Assembly: GCF_000383675.1 (NCBI RefSeq)
Contig: NZ_KB911820.1
Coordinates: 682,001-746,000, forward strand
Reading direction: 5' to 3'
DNA length: 64,000 nt
Origin: Terracoccus sp. 273MFTsu3.1
GTDB lineage: Bacteria > Actinomycetota > Actinomycetes > Actinomycetales > Dermatophilaceae
Part shown: positions 54,666-64,000 of the stretch, piece by piece
Numbering within the stretch: position 1 is the stretch's first letter
How the letters are laid out: each line of letters begins with the position of its first letter
Made by a program: the position numbers and the translations under genes
Notes under the pieces: model-generated
What the model saw: the letters and a program-made list of their open reading frames with translations, nothing else
What the model was told of the DNA's origin: nothing
The model's database searches: none

Positions 54666-56090
54666 CTACCGGTCGGCGCTGTTGAACGCCTGGCGCAGAC
54701 GCGGCACCCGGCGGATGACGAACCGGTCGAGCAGCAGGACGAGCACGAGCGAGGCCCCGAAGACCGGCAGCGCGACCGCCAGCCCCACGACGAGCACGGC
54801 GAGCAGCGGTGACGAGGCGAGCGGCATACGTCCTCGGGGTGCGCCGACGGCGCCTGCCCCGCGCGGACGACGGCGCCACCACATGACCGGCCCGGTCACG
54901 CACGACACGACGACGGCCACGCAGAAGAGGGCGGTGAGCGAGAAGTTCACCGTGCCGAAGCGGCGGCCCTCGTGGACGGCGATGCCCTGGCTGACGACCT
55001 TTGCCAGGGCCGGGTAGTCGTCGTAGCCGTACGTGCTCACGACCTGGCCGCCGAAGCGGTCGACGTGGACGGTCCGCTCGGCGCCGGGATCGTCGAAGGC
55101 GTAGCCGATGACCGAGTAGACGCCGCGGTCGTCCGAGGGCAGGGCAACCGTCATCGGATGCGCCAGGCCCGACCGGTCGCCCACCTCGACGGCGGTGTCG
55201 AGGTTCGCGATGCTGTCCTCGTCTCCGGCCGATTCCGGATCCGACTGCGGCACAGGGCTCTTGCCCTGAGCCCACGGGACGGCGTGGTGGCTGTGCGGCA
55301 GCGACTCGTCCAGGGTCGAGGTCGGGTCGGACAGGGCGCCCGGGTCCTCGGCCCACAGCGACGTGCCGCGGTCGGTGGCCAGCCGCTGCACCAGCTCGCC
55401 CCAGATGCCGGTCCACGGCAGGCCCGAGACGACGAGGAGCAGCAGCCCGGCGCCGACGAACGCCCCGGTGCGGGCGTGGGTCGTCCGCAGCCGTGCGCCG
55501 TCCGCGCCCGCCGCGCGCTGGCGACGGCGCGCCCGGCGACCCCTGACGAAGAGGTAGTAGCCGGTCACGGCCATGACGACGGCCCAGCAGGCGCCGAGCT
55601 CGATGACGGTGTCGCCGAACCGGCCGGCCATGAGGTCGGCGTGCAGGCGCACGGCGGTGCCGCTGATCGTGGAGTCCGGGTCGAGCGAGCCGAGCACGCG
55701 CACGGTGTACGGGTCGACGAAGACGTCACGGGTCAGGCCCTCGGCCGTCTCGACGGTGAAGCGGGCGCTGTCGTCGACGCCGGTCGGCTCCGTGAACGAG
55801 ACGACGGTGGCGCCCGCAGATGCCTCCTGGACGGCCTCGAGCTGGGTCTGCCACGGCTGGGTCAGCTGGCCCTGGGCGTGGTCGACGCGCAGGAGGTCGG
55901 GGTGGACGAGCGGCTCGATCTGGAAGCGGAAGAGGTAGACGAGGCCGGTGACGGCGAGGACGAGCAGGACGGGGACGACGACGACGGAGGCGTAGAAGTG
56001 CCACCGCCAGAAGGCGCGGAACAGGCCGGTGGTCGGACGGGCACCCTTGCGGGCGTGGGGTTTCGGACGTGCGGGATCGATGACGGACAT
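54666..56090 (-). CDS. PepSY-associated transmembrane protein
   Basis: A 474-aa protein of the PepSY_TM (iron-regulated reductase-like) family. It opens with FRAFWRWHFYASVVVVPVLLVLAVTGLVYLFRFQIEPLVHPDL, the family signature, and has an extracytoplasmic PepSY-like segment (residues about 75-135). Helices follow at about 145 (VIELGACWAVVMAVTGYYLFVRG), at about 190 and near 390, with a paired C-terminal hydrophobic region. Relatives act with siderophore or haem/copper uptake, often as membrane reductases. Shine-Dalgarno AGGAGC. It is followed upstream by another membrane-protein gene on the same strand. Confidence 0.82.
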   Translation of the reverse strand: MSVIDPARPKPHARKGARPTTGLFRAFWRWHFYASVVVVPVLLVLAVTGLVYLFRFQIEPLVHPDLLRVDHAQGQLTQPWQTQLEAVQEASAGATVVSFTEPTGVDDSARFTVETAEGLTRDVFVDPYTVRVLGSLDPDSTISGTAVRLHADLMAGRFGDTVIELGACWAVVMAVTGYYLFVRGRRARRRQRAAGADGARLRTTHARTGAFVGAGLLLLVVSGLPWTGIWGELVQRLATDRGTSLWAEDPGALSDPTSTLDESLPHSHHAVPWAQGKSPVPQSDPESAGDEDSIANLDTAVEVGDRSGLAHPMTVALPSDDRGVYSVIGYAFDDPGAERTVHVDRFGGQVVSTYGYDDYPALAKVVSQGIAVHEGRRFGTVNFSLTALFCVAVVVSCVTGPVMWWRRRPRGAGAVGAPRGRMPLASSPLLAVLVVGLAVALPVFGASLVLVLLLDRFVIRRVPRLRQAFNSADR

Positions 56091-56154
56091 GGTGCTCCTC
56101 GGGCATGACGGGTAGGGGGCAGGGCCGGTCGACGACCGGCGCTGCGAGGGGGTG

Positions 56155-56859
56155 TCAGGCGAGGAGGGCGGGGGGACCGCGACGCACCGGGGTGCGGGCG
56201 CGCCACACGTCGGCGGGAACGTGCAGGTCCAACGGCTGCTGCGAGCGCAGGGCGCCGAGGCCGGCGCCGGTCGTGGCCAGCGAGTGCCACAGGGCGAGCG
56301 CGTGGTCAGCCACTGCACGAACGGCCCGTGTCATCACCTGACCCAGCACGCCGATCAGAACGCAGGCGACCCGCCACGACTCCTCGCTGCGGGTCAGCAG
56401 GACGCCGACCGTGATCGCGGCCACGACGTGTGCGAGGAGCATCGTCGGGGTCGGGAGCAGGTCGGCGAGCGCGCTCGTCGCGACCGCGCCACGGTCGCCG
56501 GCCGTGCCGGCGCCCGTGTCGATGCGACCGAGGGGGCGTATGCCGTGTGCCGCGTGGGAGGGGCCGGCGGCGGTCCCGTGGACGGCGGAGCCCACGGCCA
56601 GCGCCGCGAGCTCGTGCACGACGTGCGCAGCCACCTGGAGGGCGGCGAGCAGGACCGCGGACCGGAGGACCGTCAGGCCGGAGCGCACGAACGGCAGCGT
56701 GGCGCCGGTCAGGAGGGCAATCGCGACGAGGACCCCGGCACCCGGGACGAGGTGGCCACCACCGAGCCCGTGCGCGACCGTGGCTCCGCCGGTGGCGAGG
56801 AGGGCCAGCACGAGCGCGCGCAAGACCTGCGCGCGCGGGCTCCGGGCGGACGTCGGCAC
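56155..56859 (-). CDS. Hypothetical membrane protein
   Basis: A 234-aa protein with five to six hydrophobic helices (VLRALVLALLATGGATVAHGLGGG, LVPGAGVLVAIALLTGATLPFV, AVLLAALQVAAHVVHELAALAVG and two near the centre) and His-rich loops (HGTAAGPSHAAHGI). It lies just upstream of the PepSY gene on the same strand. This arrangement recalls copper- or iron-handling membrane genes, which is inference. The GTG has TACCCT exactly 6 nt upstream. Confidence 0.65.
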   Translation of the reverse strand: MPTSARSPRAQVLRALVLALLATGGATVAHGLGGGHLVPGAGVLVAIALLTGATLPFVRSGLTVLRSAVLLAALQVAAHVVHELAALAVGSAVHGTAAGPSHAAHGIRPLGRIDTGAGTAGDRGAVATSALADLLPTPTMLLAHVVAAITVGVLLTRSEESWRVACVLIGVLGQVMTRAVRAVADHALALWHSLATTGAGLGALRSQQPLDLHVPADVWRARTPVRRGPPALLA

Positions 56860-56871
56860 GCGCCAAGGGTA
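56860..56871 (-). promoter_or_regulatory. Leaderless promoter for membrane protein/PepSY unit
   Basis: Minus-strand TACCCT (56871-56866), 6 nt, GTG at 56859. Confidence 0.5.
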
Positions 56872-56913
56872 GACGAGGGCGCGCGCCGGTCAGCGGGTCA
56901 GGCGGTCAGCCGG

Positions 56914-57342
56914 TCAGCCGGCGGGCAGGTCCCGCAGCCACGGCCGCGTGAGGTCGAAGCGGCGTCCGGAGATCTCGTCGACCTCGATCGCGACGACGAC
57001 CGACTTCGGGGTGTCGATCCACGGCCGCACCGGGAGGCGCTCGACGACGTAGGCGGCCTGTCCCTCGAGGGTGCGCGCACGGCCGCGGCAGATGACGCTC
57101 GTCGCACGCTCGCCGACGATCTCGTCGACCTCGAAGGCGACGTCGGGGTTGGCCGTGACGCCGAAGAGCTTGCTGCCCTCGGCCGTCATGAAGACGATGC
57201 GCTCGCCGTCGAGCGCGTAGTTGATCGGTGTCAGGTGCACCTCACCGACGAGATGGAAGGCCAGGCGGCCGAACTCGTGCGTGCGGAGGAAGCCCCAGGA
57301 CTCCTCCGGGTGAAGGACGTGGACCGGGTTCTGGTCCGACAT
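56914..57342 (-). CDS. Pyridoxamine 5'-phosphate oxidase-family protein
   Basis: A 142-aa split-barrel protein. It starts SDQNPVHVLHPEESWGFLRTHEFGRLAFHLVGEVHLTPINYALDGERIVFMTAEGSKLFGV, typical of small FMN-binding PNPOx-like proteins, and has a VICRGRARTLEG strand. Its function is unknown. The ATG has GAGGAGG at good distance. A palindrome 40 bp upstream may control it. Confidence 0.85.
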   Translation of the reverse strand: MSDQNPVHVLHPEESWGFLRTHEFGRLAFHLVGEVHLTPINYALDGERIVFMTAEGSKLFGVTANPDVAFEVDEIVGERATSVICRGRARTLEGQAAYVVERLPVRPWIDTPKSVVVAIEVDEISGRRFDLTRPWLRDLPAG

Positions 57343-57381
57343 GGTGACCTCCTCGGGTGCTCGTCGGACGGGCGTCCGACT

Positions 57382-57398
57382 ACTACTGATGGTAGTAA
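57382..57398. promoter_or_regulatory. TACTAC-N5-GTAGTA palindromic operator candidate
   Basis: A perfect 6-bp inverted repeat with a TGATG centre lies 40 bp upstream of the PNPOx gene and 82 bp upstream of nadE. Its AT content stands out. It resembles the ACTACA/TGTAGT-type sites of BlaI/CopY winged-helix repressors, but no such gene is in the window. Confidence 0.5.
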
Positions 57399-57479
57399 AG
57401 ATGGTGCCGGACACGCCCGCGCTCGCCGCGAGTCCCGCGTCACACGCACTCCCGCACGGGCGTGCGATTGACTGTGCCC

Positions 57480-59522
<2,043 letters not shown>

Positions 59523-59532
59523 GGCGATCCGA

Positions 59533-60033
59533 GTGGCTTCCAGCATCACCGTCCGTGACTTCGACGAGGCCGACTGGCCGCTCGTGTGGCCCGTCATCGA
59601 GGAGGTCGTCCGTGCGGGCGACACCTTCCCGTTCCCGACCGACCTCACGGAGACGGAGGCGCGCGGCATCTGGCTCGAGAACGGTCCCGGCGGCCGGGTC
59701 ACCGTCGCCGTCGACGGCGAGCGTGTCCTCGGCACGGCGAAGATGGGACGCAACCGTCCCGGCCCCGGGTCGCACGTCGCGACCGCGAGCTACATGGTCA
59801 CGGCAGAGGCGCGTGGTCGTGGTGTGGGCCGCGCCCTCGTCGTCGACTCGCTCGACTGGGCCCGGGAGTCCGGGTATGCCGCCATGCAGTTCAACGCCGT
59901 CGTCGCCACGAACACCGGGGCCGTGCGGCTCTACGAGAGCCTCGGCTTCACCGTCGTCGGCACCGTGCCGCGGGCCCACGAGCTCCCGACCGGGGAACGC
60001 GTGGGCCTGCGGATCATGCACGTCGACCTCTGA
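59533..60033 (+). CDS. GNAT-family N-acetyltransferase
   Basis: A 166-aa GNAT protein. SITVRDFDEADWPLVWPVIEEVVRAGDTFPFP is the typical start of phosphinothricin/L-amino-acid acetyltransferase-like members. VTAEARGRGVGRALVVDSLDWAR is motif A (acetyl-CoA pyrophosphate loop RGRGVG). NAVVATNTGAVRLYESLGFTVVGTVP is motif B. It transfers acetyl from acetyl-CoA to an unknown amine. The GTG is 10 nt after the nadE stop. Confidence 0.87.
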   Translation: MASSITVRDFDEADWPLVWPVIEEVVRAGDTFPFPTDLTETEARGIWLENGPGGRVTVAVDGERVLGTAKMGRNRPGPGSHVATASYMVTAEARGRGVGRALVVDSLDWARESGYAAMQFNAVVATNTGAVRLYESLGFTVVGTVPRAHELPTGERVGLRIMHVDL

Positions 60034-60046
60034 GGTCGCGCGCTCC

Positions 60047-61096
60047 TCAGCGCGTCAGCACCACCTTGAGGGCTCCGGTGTCCGCCGCGCGGGCGAACGT
60101 GTCGTAGGCGTCGAGGAAGTCGGCCATCGGGAACCGGTGCGTCACGAACTGCGCGAGGTCGATGTGGTGGGCGGCCAGGAGGCGGAGCAGGGTCGGCGTC
60201 GAGTACGTGTCGACGAGACCCGTCGTGATGGTGACGTTCTTGATCCAGAGCTCCTCCAGGTGCAGGGTGGCCGGGCCGCCGTGGACCCCCACGTTGGCGA
60301 CGGTGCCGCCCGGACGCACGAGAGCCGCGCACTGCTCGAACGTCGCTGCCACCCCGACCGCCTCGATGGCGACGTCGGCCCCGAGACCCTGGGTCAGGCC
60401 CCGGACGATGGCGACGGCGTCCTCGCGGGAGGGGTTCACCGTGATGTCGGCCCCGAACTGCTTGGCCGCCTCGAGTCGGGCATCGGCCAGGTCGATGGCC
60501 ACGACGTGCGCCGGACTGAAGAGCTTGGCACCCATGATGGCGGAGAGCCCGACCGGGCCGGCGCCCACCACCGCTACGACGTCACCGGGTGAGACCCGGC
60601 CGTTCAGCACACCGACCTCGTAGCCCGTGGGCCCGATGTCGGCGAGCATGAGCACTTCCTCGTCAGTCACTCCTTCGGGGACGGCATACGTCGAGGTGTC
60701 CGCGAAGGGGACCCGGACGTACTCCGCCTGTGTGCCGTCGATCCGGTGGCCGAGGATCCAGCCACCGCCGCCGATGCACTGGCCGTAGCTGCTCTCGCGG
60801 CAGTAGCGGCACGCACCGCACGCGGTGATGCACGAGACGAGCACGCGGTCGCCGGGCTTGACGTTCTTGACGCCGGGTCCGACCTCCTCGACGGTGCCGA
60901 CGGCCTCGTGGCCGAGGATCCGCCCGTCGGTGACGGCTGCGACGTCACCCTTGAGGATGTGCAGGTCGGTGCCGCAGATGGTCACGGTGTCGACCCTGAC
61001 GATGGCGTCGGTGTCGGCCTGGACCGTCGGCTTCGGGACCTCGTCCCACGTCTTGCGGCCGGGGCCGTGGTAGACGATCGCGTGCATGGTGCTCAT
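60047..61096 (-). CDS. Zinc-dependent alcohol dehydrogenase-family protein
   Basis: A 349-aa medium-chain dehydrogenase. Zinc ligands are in VTICGTDLHILKGD and ILGHEAVGTVEEVG. The structural Cys4 motif is slightly atypical: CITACGACRYCRESSYGQC. The GGGWILGHRIDGTQAEYVRVPFAD segment and the Rossmann motif [19 protein letters not shown] fit the threonine-dehydrogenase-like/2,3-butanediol/isopropanol dehydrogenase group. Physiological substrate is unknown. An ATG with AGGAGGAGAC 1-5 nt upstream is used. Confidence 0.88.
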   Translation of the reverse strand: MSTMHAIVYHGPGRKTWDEVPKPTVQADTDAIVRVDTVTICGTDLHILKGDVAAVTDGRILGHEAVGTVEEVGPGVKNVKPGDRVLVSCITACGACRYCRESSYGQCIGGGGWILGHRIDGTQAEYVRVPFADTSTYAVPEGVTDEEVLMLADIGPTGYEVGVLNGRVSPGDVVAVVGAGPVGLSAIMGAKLFSPAHVVAIDLADARLEAAKQFGADITVNPSREDAVAIVRGLTQGLGADVAIEAVGVAATFEQCAALVRPGGTVANVGVHGGPATLHLEELWIKNVTITTGLVDTYSTPTLLRLLAAHHIDLAQFVTHRFPMADFLDAYDTFARAADTGALKVVLTR

Positions 61097-61186
61097 GTCT
61101 CCTCCTCGGGCCGCAGGTCAGCGGCGCGGGTCCAGTCCATCGCGCGGACCGGTGAGGAGGTAGGGCCATACGTCCCGGCCCGGGGC

Positions 61187-61216
61187 GCCGGGACGGGACC
61201 TGGGTCCCGTCCCGGC
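61187..61216. terminator. Strong stem-loop terminator after the SNF2 helicase gene
   Basis: Perfect 14-bp inverted repeat GCCGGGACGGGACC (61187-61200) and GGTCCCGTCCCGGC (61203-61216) with a 2-nt gap (effective loop about 4 nt), 9 nt after the helicase stop at 61226 on the minus strand. Confidence 0.82.
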
Positions 61217-61225
61217 AGGCGGGCG

Positions 61226-63412
61226 TCAGAGCTCGACGAGGGCCTGGCGCAGCAGCTCGACGAGGGCGTCGAGCTGGAGCGTGTCGCCCGAGGTGATGTC
61301 CTCGTCGCTGCCGTCGAGGGCGCGCGCGGCGAGCCCCTGCTTGGCGTCGATGAGCTCGGCGATCTTCGAGTCGATCGTGCCGGACGCGAGGATGCGCCAG
61401 GCCGTGACGGGCTCGTCCTGGCCGATGCGGTGCACCCGGTCGATGGCCTGCTGCTGCTCGGCCGCGGTCCACGACAGCTCGGCGAGCACGACGTTTGAGG
61501 CGGCGTGCAGGTTGAGCCCGACGCCGGCGGCGGTGAGCGAGCAGACCGCGACCGCGACCTCGGGGTCCTTCTGGAAGGCGTCGATCGCCTCCTGGCGCTG
61601 CTTCGAGGTCTGCTCGCCACGGACCGACACGGTGCGCAGGCCGGCCGAGGCGAGGACGCGCTCGGCGGCGTCCATCACGTCGATGTGCTTGGCGAAGAAG
61701 ACGACCTTGCCCACCGAGTGCGACAGCTGCACGGCGTAGTCGGCGGCGAGCGTCGACTTGGCCTGGCCGATGCGACGCACGAGCGAGAAGACGTTGTCGG
61801 TCCCCTTCTCGGCCGACGCGGCGCGCAGCTCCGCGGCGGCGACCCGACGCATGAGCGCGGGGTCGGGCTCGCCGTCCTCCTCGCGTCCGTCGCCGGCAGC
61901 CAGGAGGGACCGGTAGCGCTGGGCCAGACGGCGGCCCAGGGCGCGCTCGGCCTCGCGGATCGACCGACCGAGGTCGTCGTCGAGCTCGACGGTGATGTCG
62001 GCGATCCGCTTGTCGGGAAGGTCCTTGGCGACGTCGACCTTGCGGCGGCGCACGATGCCCATGTCGATGACGGCGCGACGGGCCTCCGGGTAGAAGGCGC
62101 GGTCGGCGGGCGTGTGCCCGGTCTCGTCGAGGCGCCGGGTGATCTCGGCGGTCGGCTTGCCGTCCTTGATCCAGCCGAGGAAGCGCCAGATCGCGTCGAA
62201 GTCCTTGACGTCGTTGATGAGCGGCGTGCCCGTCAGGGCGATGAGGAGCGGGTCGCCGCCGGGCGTCGTCGACCGCAGCCGGTCGCCGAGGGCCAGGACC
62301 TGCTGGGACCGCTGCGACTGGAGGTTCTTGATGAAGTGGGCCTCGTCGACGACCATCGAGCGGAAGCCGAAGCTCGAGAGCCACCCGAAGTGCCGGTCGA
62401 GGATCTCGTAGTTGACGACGAACACGTCCGCGAAGGCGTCGACGTCGTTGCCGTCGCCGTGGATGACGGTGACCCGGCGCTGCGGCGTCCACCGCTCGAC
62501 CTCACGGGCCCAGTTGATCTTCACGACGTTCGGCACGACGGCGAGCATCGGGTAGGCGCCGGCGATCGAGGCGGCCATGACCGACTGGGCCGTCTTGCCG
62601 AGACCGGGCTCGTCGGCGAGCAGGAAGGTGCGGTGGCCCTCCTGGACGCTCTGGAGGAAGCGGGACTGGTGGACCATGAGCTGCGACCCGGGAGGGGAGA
62701 AGCGGTCGATCTGCGGGGTCGGCGGCAGGTCCATCGAGGCTGCCTCGCCGCCGGCGCCCTGCTCGAAGGCGCGGTAGAGCGGGCTGAGCAGGTCCCAGCC
62801 GGCGAGCCGGTTGGGAAGGTAGTCGCTCTGGGCGCGACCGACGTCGGGCGTCAGGAACGGGTTGGCGAGCGCGCGCGACGGCACCGACTGGGGCATCACC
62901 TGGCGGGCCGCGATCTGCGGCGGGACGACCGGCCGCGGGGGCTCGGGCGCCTGGATGACGAGGTCCTCCTCGGCGAGCTCGGCGCCCGACTCGAGGAGCC
63001 AGTCGCGGCGCATCTGCTGGGCGGCCGGGCCGGGCTTGGCGTTCGCGTCGAGCAGCGTCAGCAGGCTCGTGTCGCGGGCCGCGATCTGCGCGAGGATCGT
63101 CGCGATGCCGTCGAGGCGCTTGAGCAGGTCGGCTCGGGTGGCCGACGGGATCGAGGCGTCCTCGCGGACCCGGGCGCGCTCGGACCGCATGAGCAGGGCC
63201 ACGACGAGGAACTTGGTCCGGTTCGTCGGGCTGGCCTTGCCCTTGCTCGAGACGCGGGACTCGACCTCGCGGACCCGCCGAGCGAGCACGGGGATGAGCG
63301 GCGCAGGGTCGTCCTTGCGCTGGGTGGCCTTCCGCTGACCGTGGTTCTGGCCGTTCTGCCCCTGCTTGGGGCCCTGGCCGTCGGTCGGTCGGCGGCGGAC
63401 GCGCGTTGCCAT
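61226..63412 (-). CDS. SNF2-family DEAD/DEAH-like helicase (SMARCAL1-like)
   Basis: A 728-aa Swi2/Snf2 ATPase. A basic, Gln/Asn-rich leader (residues 1-35) is followed by a helical region to about 220. The RecA1 domain has MVHQSRFLQSVQEGHRTFLLADEPGLGKTAQSVMAA (Walker A GLGKT), SMVVDEAHFIKN (DEAH box) and LIALTGTPLINDVKDF. The RecA2 domain has KVVFFAKHIDVMDAAERVL, VCSLTAAGVGLNLHAASNVV and DRVHRIGQDEPVTAWRIL. It likely remodels DNA or DNA-bound proteins. It differs clearly from the SWIM-SNF2 protein at 25,740. AGGAGG precedes the ATG at 63412; a TAGAGT -10-like box lies about 180 bp upstream. Confidence 0.9.
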   Translation of the reverse strand: MATRVRRRPTDGQGPKQGQNGQNHGQRKATQRKDDPAPLIPVLARRVREVESRVSSKGKASPTNRTKFLVVALLMRSERARVREDASIPSATRADLLKRLDGIATILAQIAARDTSLLTLLDANAKPGPAAQQMRRDWLLESGAELAEEDLVIQAPEPPRPVVPPQIAARQVMPQSVPSRALANPFLTPDVGRAQSDYLPNRLAGWDLLSPLYRAFEQGAGGEAASMDLPPTPQIDRFSPPGSQLMVHQSRFLQSVQEGHRTFLLADEPGLGKTAQSVMAASIAGAYPMLAVVPNVVKINWAREVERWTPQRRVTVIHGDGNDVDAFADVFVVNYEILDRHFGWLSSFGFRSMVVDEAHFIKNLQSQRSQQVLALGDRLRSTTPGGDPLLIALTGTPLINDVKDFDAIWRFLGWIKDGKPTAEITRRLDETGHTPADRAFYPEARRAVIDMGIVRRRKVDVAKDLPDKRIADITVELDDDLGRSIREAERALGRRLAQRYRSLLAAGDGREEDGEPDPALMRRVAAAELRAASAEKGTDNVFSLVRRIGQAKSTLAADYAVQLSHSVGKVVFFAKHIDVMDAAERVLASAGLRTVSVRGEQTSKQRQEAIDAFQKDPEVAVAVCSLTAAGVGLNLHAASNVVLAELSWTAAEQQQAIDRVHRIGQDEPVTAWRILASGTIDSKIAELIDAKQGLAARALDGSDEDITSGDTLQLDALVELLRQALVEL

Positions 63413-63656
63413 GTTCCTCCTGATGACGCGGAGGACGTCGAGCGGGCTGGGCCCCCGGACGACACCGTGCCTGACTGGGTCGGTGTCGGCGGCGGACTCG
63501 GCTCGAGTCCCGGTGGACGCGCATCGCGCGCCCCGTGCCCCGAGCGCCGGACCGGCGGTTGCGCCACTGACGGGCGCTTGGGACACCTCGACTCTACAGC
63601 CCGGCGGGCGCTGATCGGGTCGTATGCCGCGTGCTGGCCGTGAAGTGGCCGCGCGC

Positions 63657-64000
63657 TCAGCCGATGTTGACCCCGACGAGCGCGCCGATGGCATACGTCA
63701 CGCCCATGGCGAGCAGGCCGCCGGCGACGTTGCGCAGGACCGCCCGGGTGGCCGGGCTGCGTCCGAGGCGGGCGCTGACCGCTCCGGTCAGGGCGAGGGC
63801 CGCGGCGACGCTGACCACCGTGACGTGGATCCGGATCGAGGCCGGGCTGAAGGTGATGGTGAGCATCGGCAGGATCGCGCCGACGACGAAGGCGAGCATC
63901 GAGGCGCCGGCGGCGTGCCACGGGTTGGTCAGCTCGGTCGGGTCGATGCCGAGCTCGGCCTCGGCATGCGCCGTGAGCGCGTCGTGGGCCGTGAGCTCGC
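63657..64000 (-). CDS. VIT1/CCC1-family Fe/Mn transporter, C-terminal part
   Basis: The window cuts this gene; about 114 C-terminal residues are visible. DALTAHAEAELGIDPTELTNPWHAAGASMLAFVVGAILPMLTI is the characteristic VIT/CCC1 region between metal-binding helices. Two more helices follow (VVSVAAALALTGAVSARLG and VAGGLLAMGVTYAIGALVG). Relatives move Fe2+ or Mn2+ out of the cytosol. The motif copy at 63690 is read as TAT-GCC (Tyr-Ala). Confidence 0.85.
   Translation of the reverse strand, partial: ELTAHDALTAHAEAELGIDPTELTNPWHAAGASMLAFVVGAILPMLTITFSPASIRIHVTVVSVAAALALTGAVSARLGRSPATRAVLRNVAGGLLAMGVTYAIGALVGVNIG

Noticed and set aside
63413-63656. Small gene in the gap between the SNF2 helicase and the VIT transporter
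   Set aside because: Frames there lack a Shine-Dalgarno or leaderless start and have no recognisable domain. The gap is more likely a promoter/leader region.

Overview
This window is chromosomal DNA of a high-GC actinobacterium. Codons strongly prefer G or C in the third position, GTG starts are common, many genes carry actinobacterial promoter and leaderless-start signatures, and several families are typical of actinobacteria (DUF222/HNH, DUF3072, DUF4921, deazaflavin-type nitroreductase, ~680-aa glutamine-dependent NAD+ synthetase). A Micrococcales/Intrasporangiaceae-type organism is my best guess, by inference only. I see no tRNA, rRNA, CRISPR array, integrase or transposase.

Layout. 1-13,300: mostly housekeeping and catabolic genes: a partial VOC protein, a pair of bacterial PH-domain membrane proteins, an ABC exporter divergent from a MarR regulator with a palindromic operator between them, a 2H phosphoesterase, a luciferase-like oxidoreductase, a GT1-type glycosyltransferase, a membrane adenylate/guanylate cyclase, a 2,4-dienoyl-CoA reductase and an EthA-like FAD monooxygenase. 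13,300-25,700: an SOS-box-controlled DUF222/HNH gene, a small divergent ECF sigma factor, DUF3072, DUF4921, a GH3 glycosidase, redox enzymes, a NarL-type two-component system with a membrane protein, a TY-Chap protein and a thioesterase. 25,700-33,900: a SWIM-SNF2 helicase, a small membrane protein, a UPF0303 protein, Mn/Fe superoxide dismutase, and a PLP decarboxylase with an MFS/GPH transporter.

33,900-44,726 is a galactoside-utilisation locus. A leftward operon (GH42 beta-galactosidase, DeoR repressor, galT, galK) diverges from a rightward one (sugar-binding lipoprotein, two ABC permeases, GH36 alpha-galactosidase) across a 362-bp control region. Imported alpha- and beta-galactosides would be cleaved in the cytosol and the galactose sent into the Leloir pathway. 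The ABC ATPase and galE are not in the window.

44,700-54,650: a Fur-family regulator, then threonine dehydrogenase (tdh). Its usual partner kbl lies about 7.2 kb downstream. Between them is an accessory block with a degenerate alpha/beta hydrolase, a YrdB-like protein, a lipoprotein, a RibD-C reductase, and a two-gene operon of a type I metacaspase and a 1028-aa CHAT protease. This clan-CD protease pair is the best candidate in the window for a conflict or programmed-death system. 54,650-64,000: a PepSY membrane protein, a PNPOx-like protein, NAD+ synthetase, GNAT, a zinc alcohol dehydrogenase, a second SNF2 helicase and a partial VIT-family transporter.

Two window-wide signals stand out. 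First, the heptamer GTATGCC/GGCATAC occurs about 45 times (about 6 expected from composition), often as the decamer GTATGCCGTC, on both strands, and it forces rare codons (TAT, GCA, ATA) inside genes. Second, many starts are preceded by TANNNT-like -10 boxes exactly 6-7 nt upstream, the signature of leaderless transcripts.
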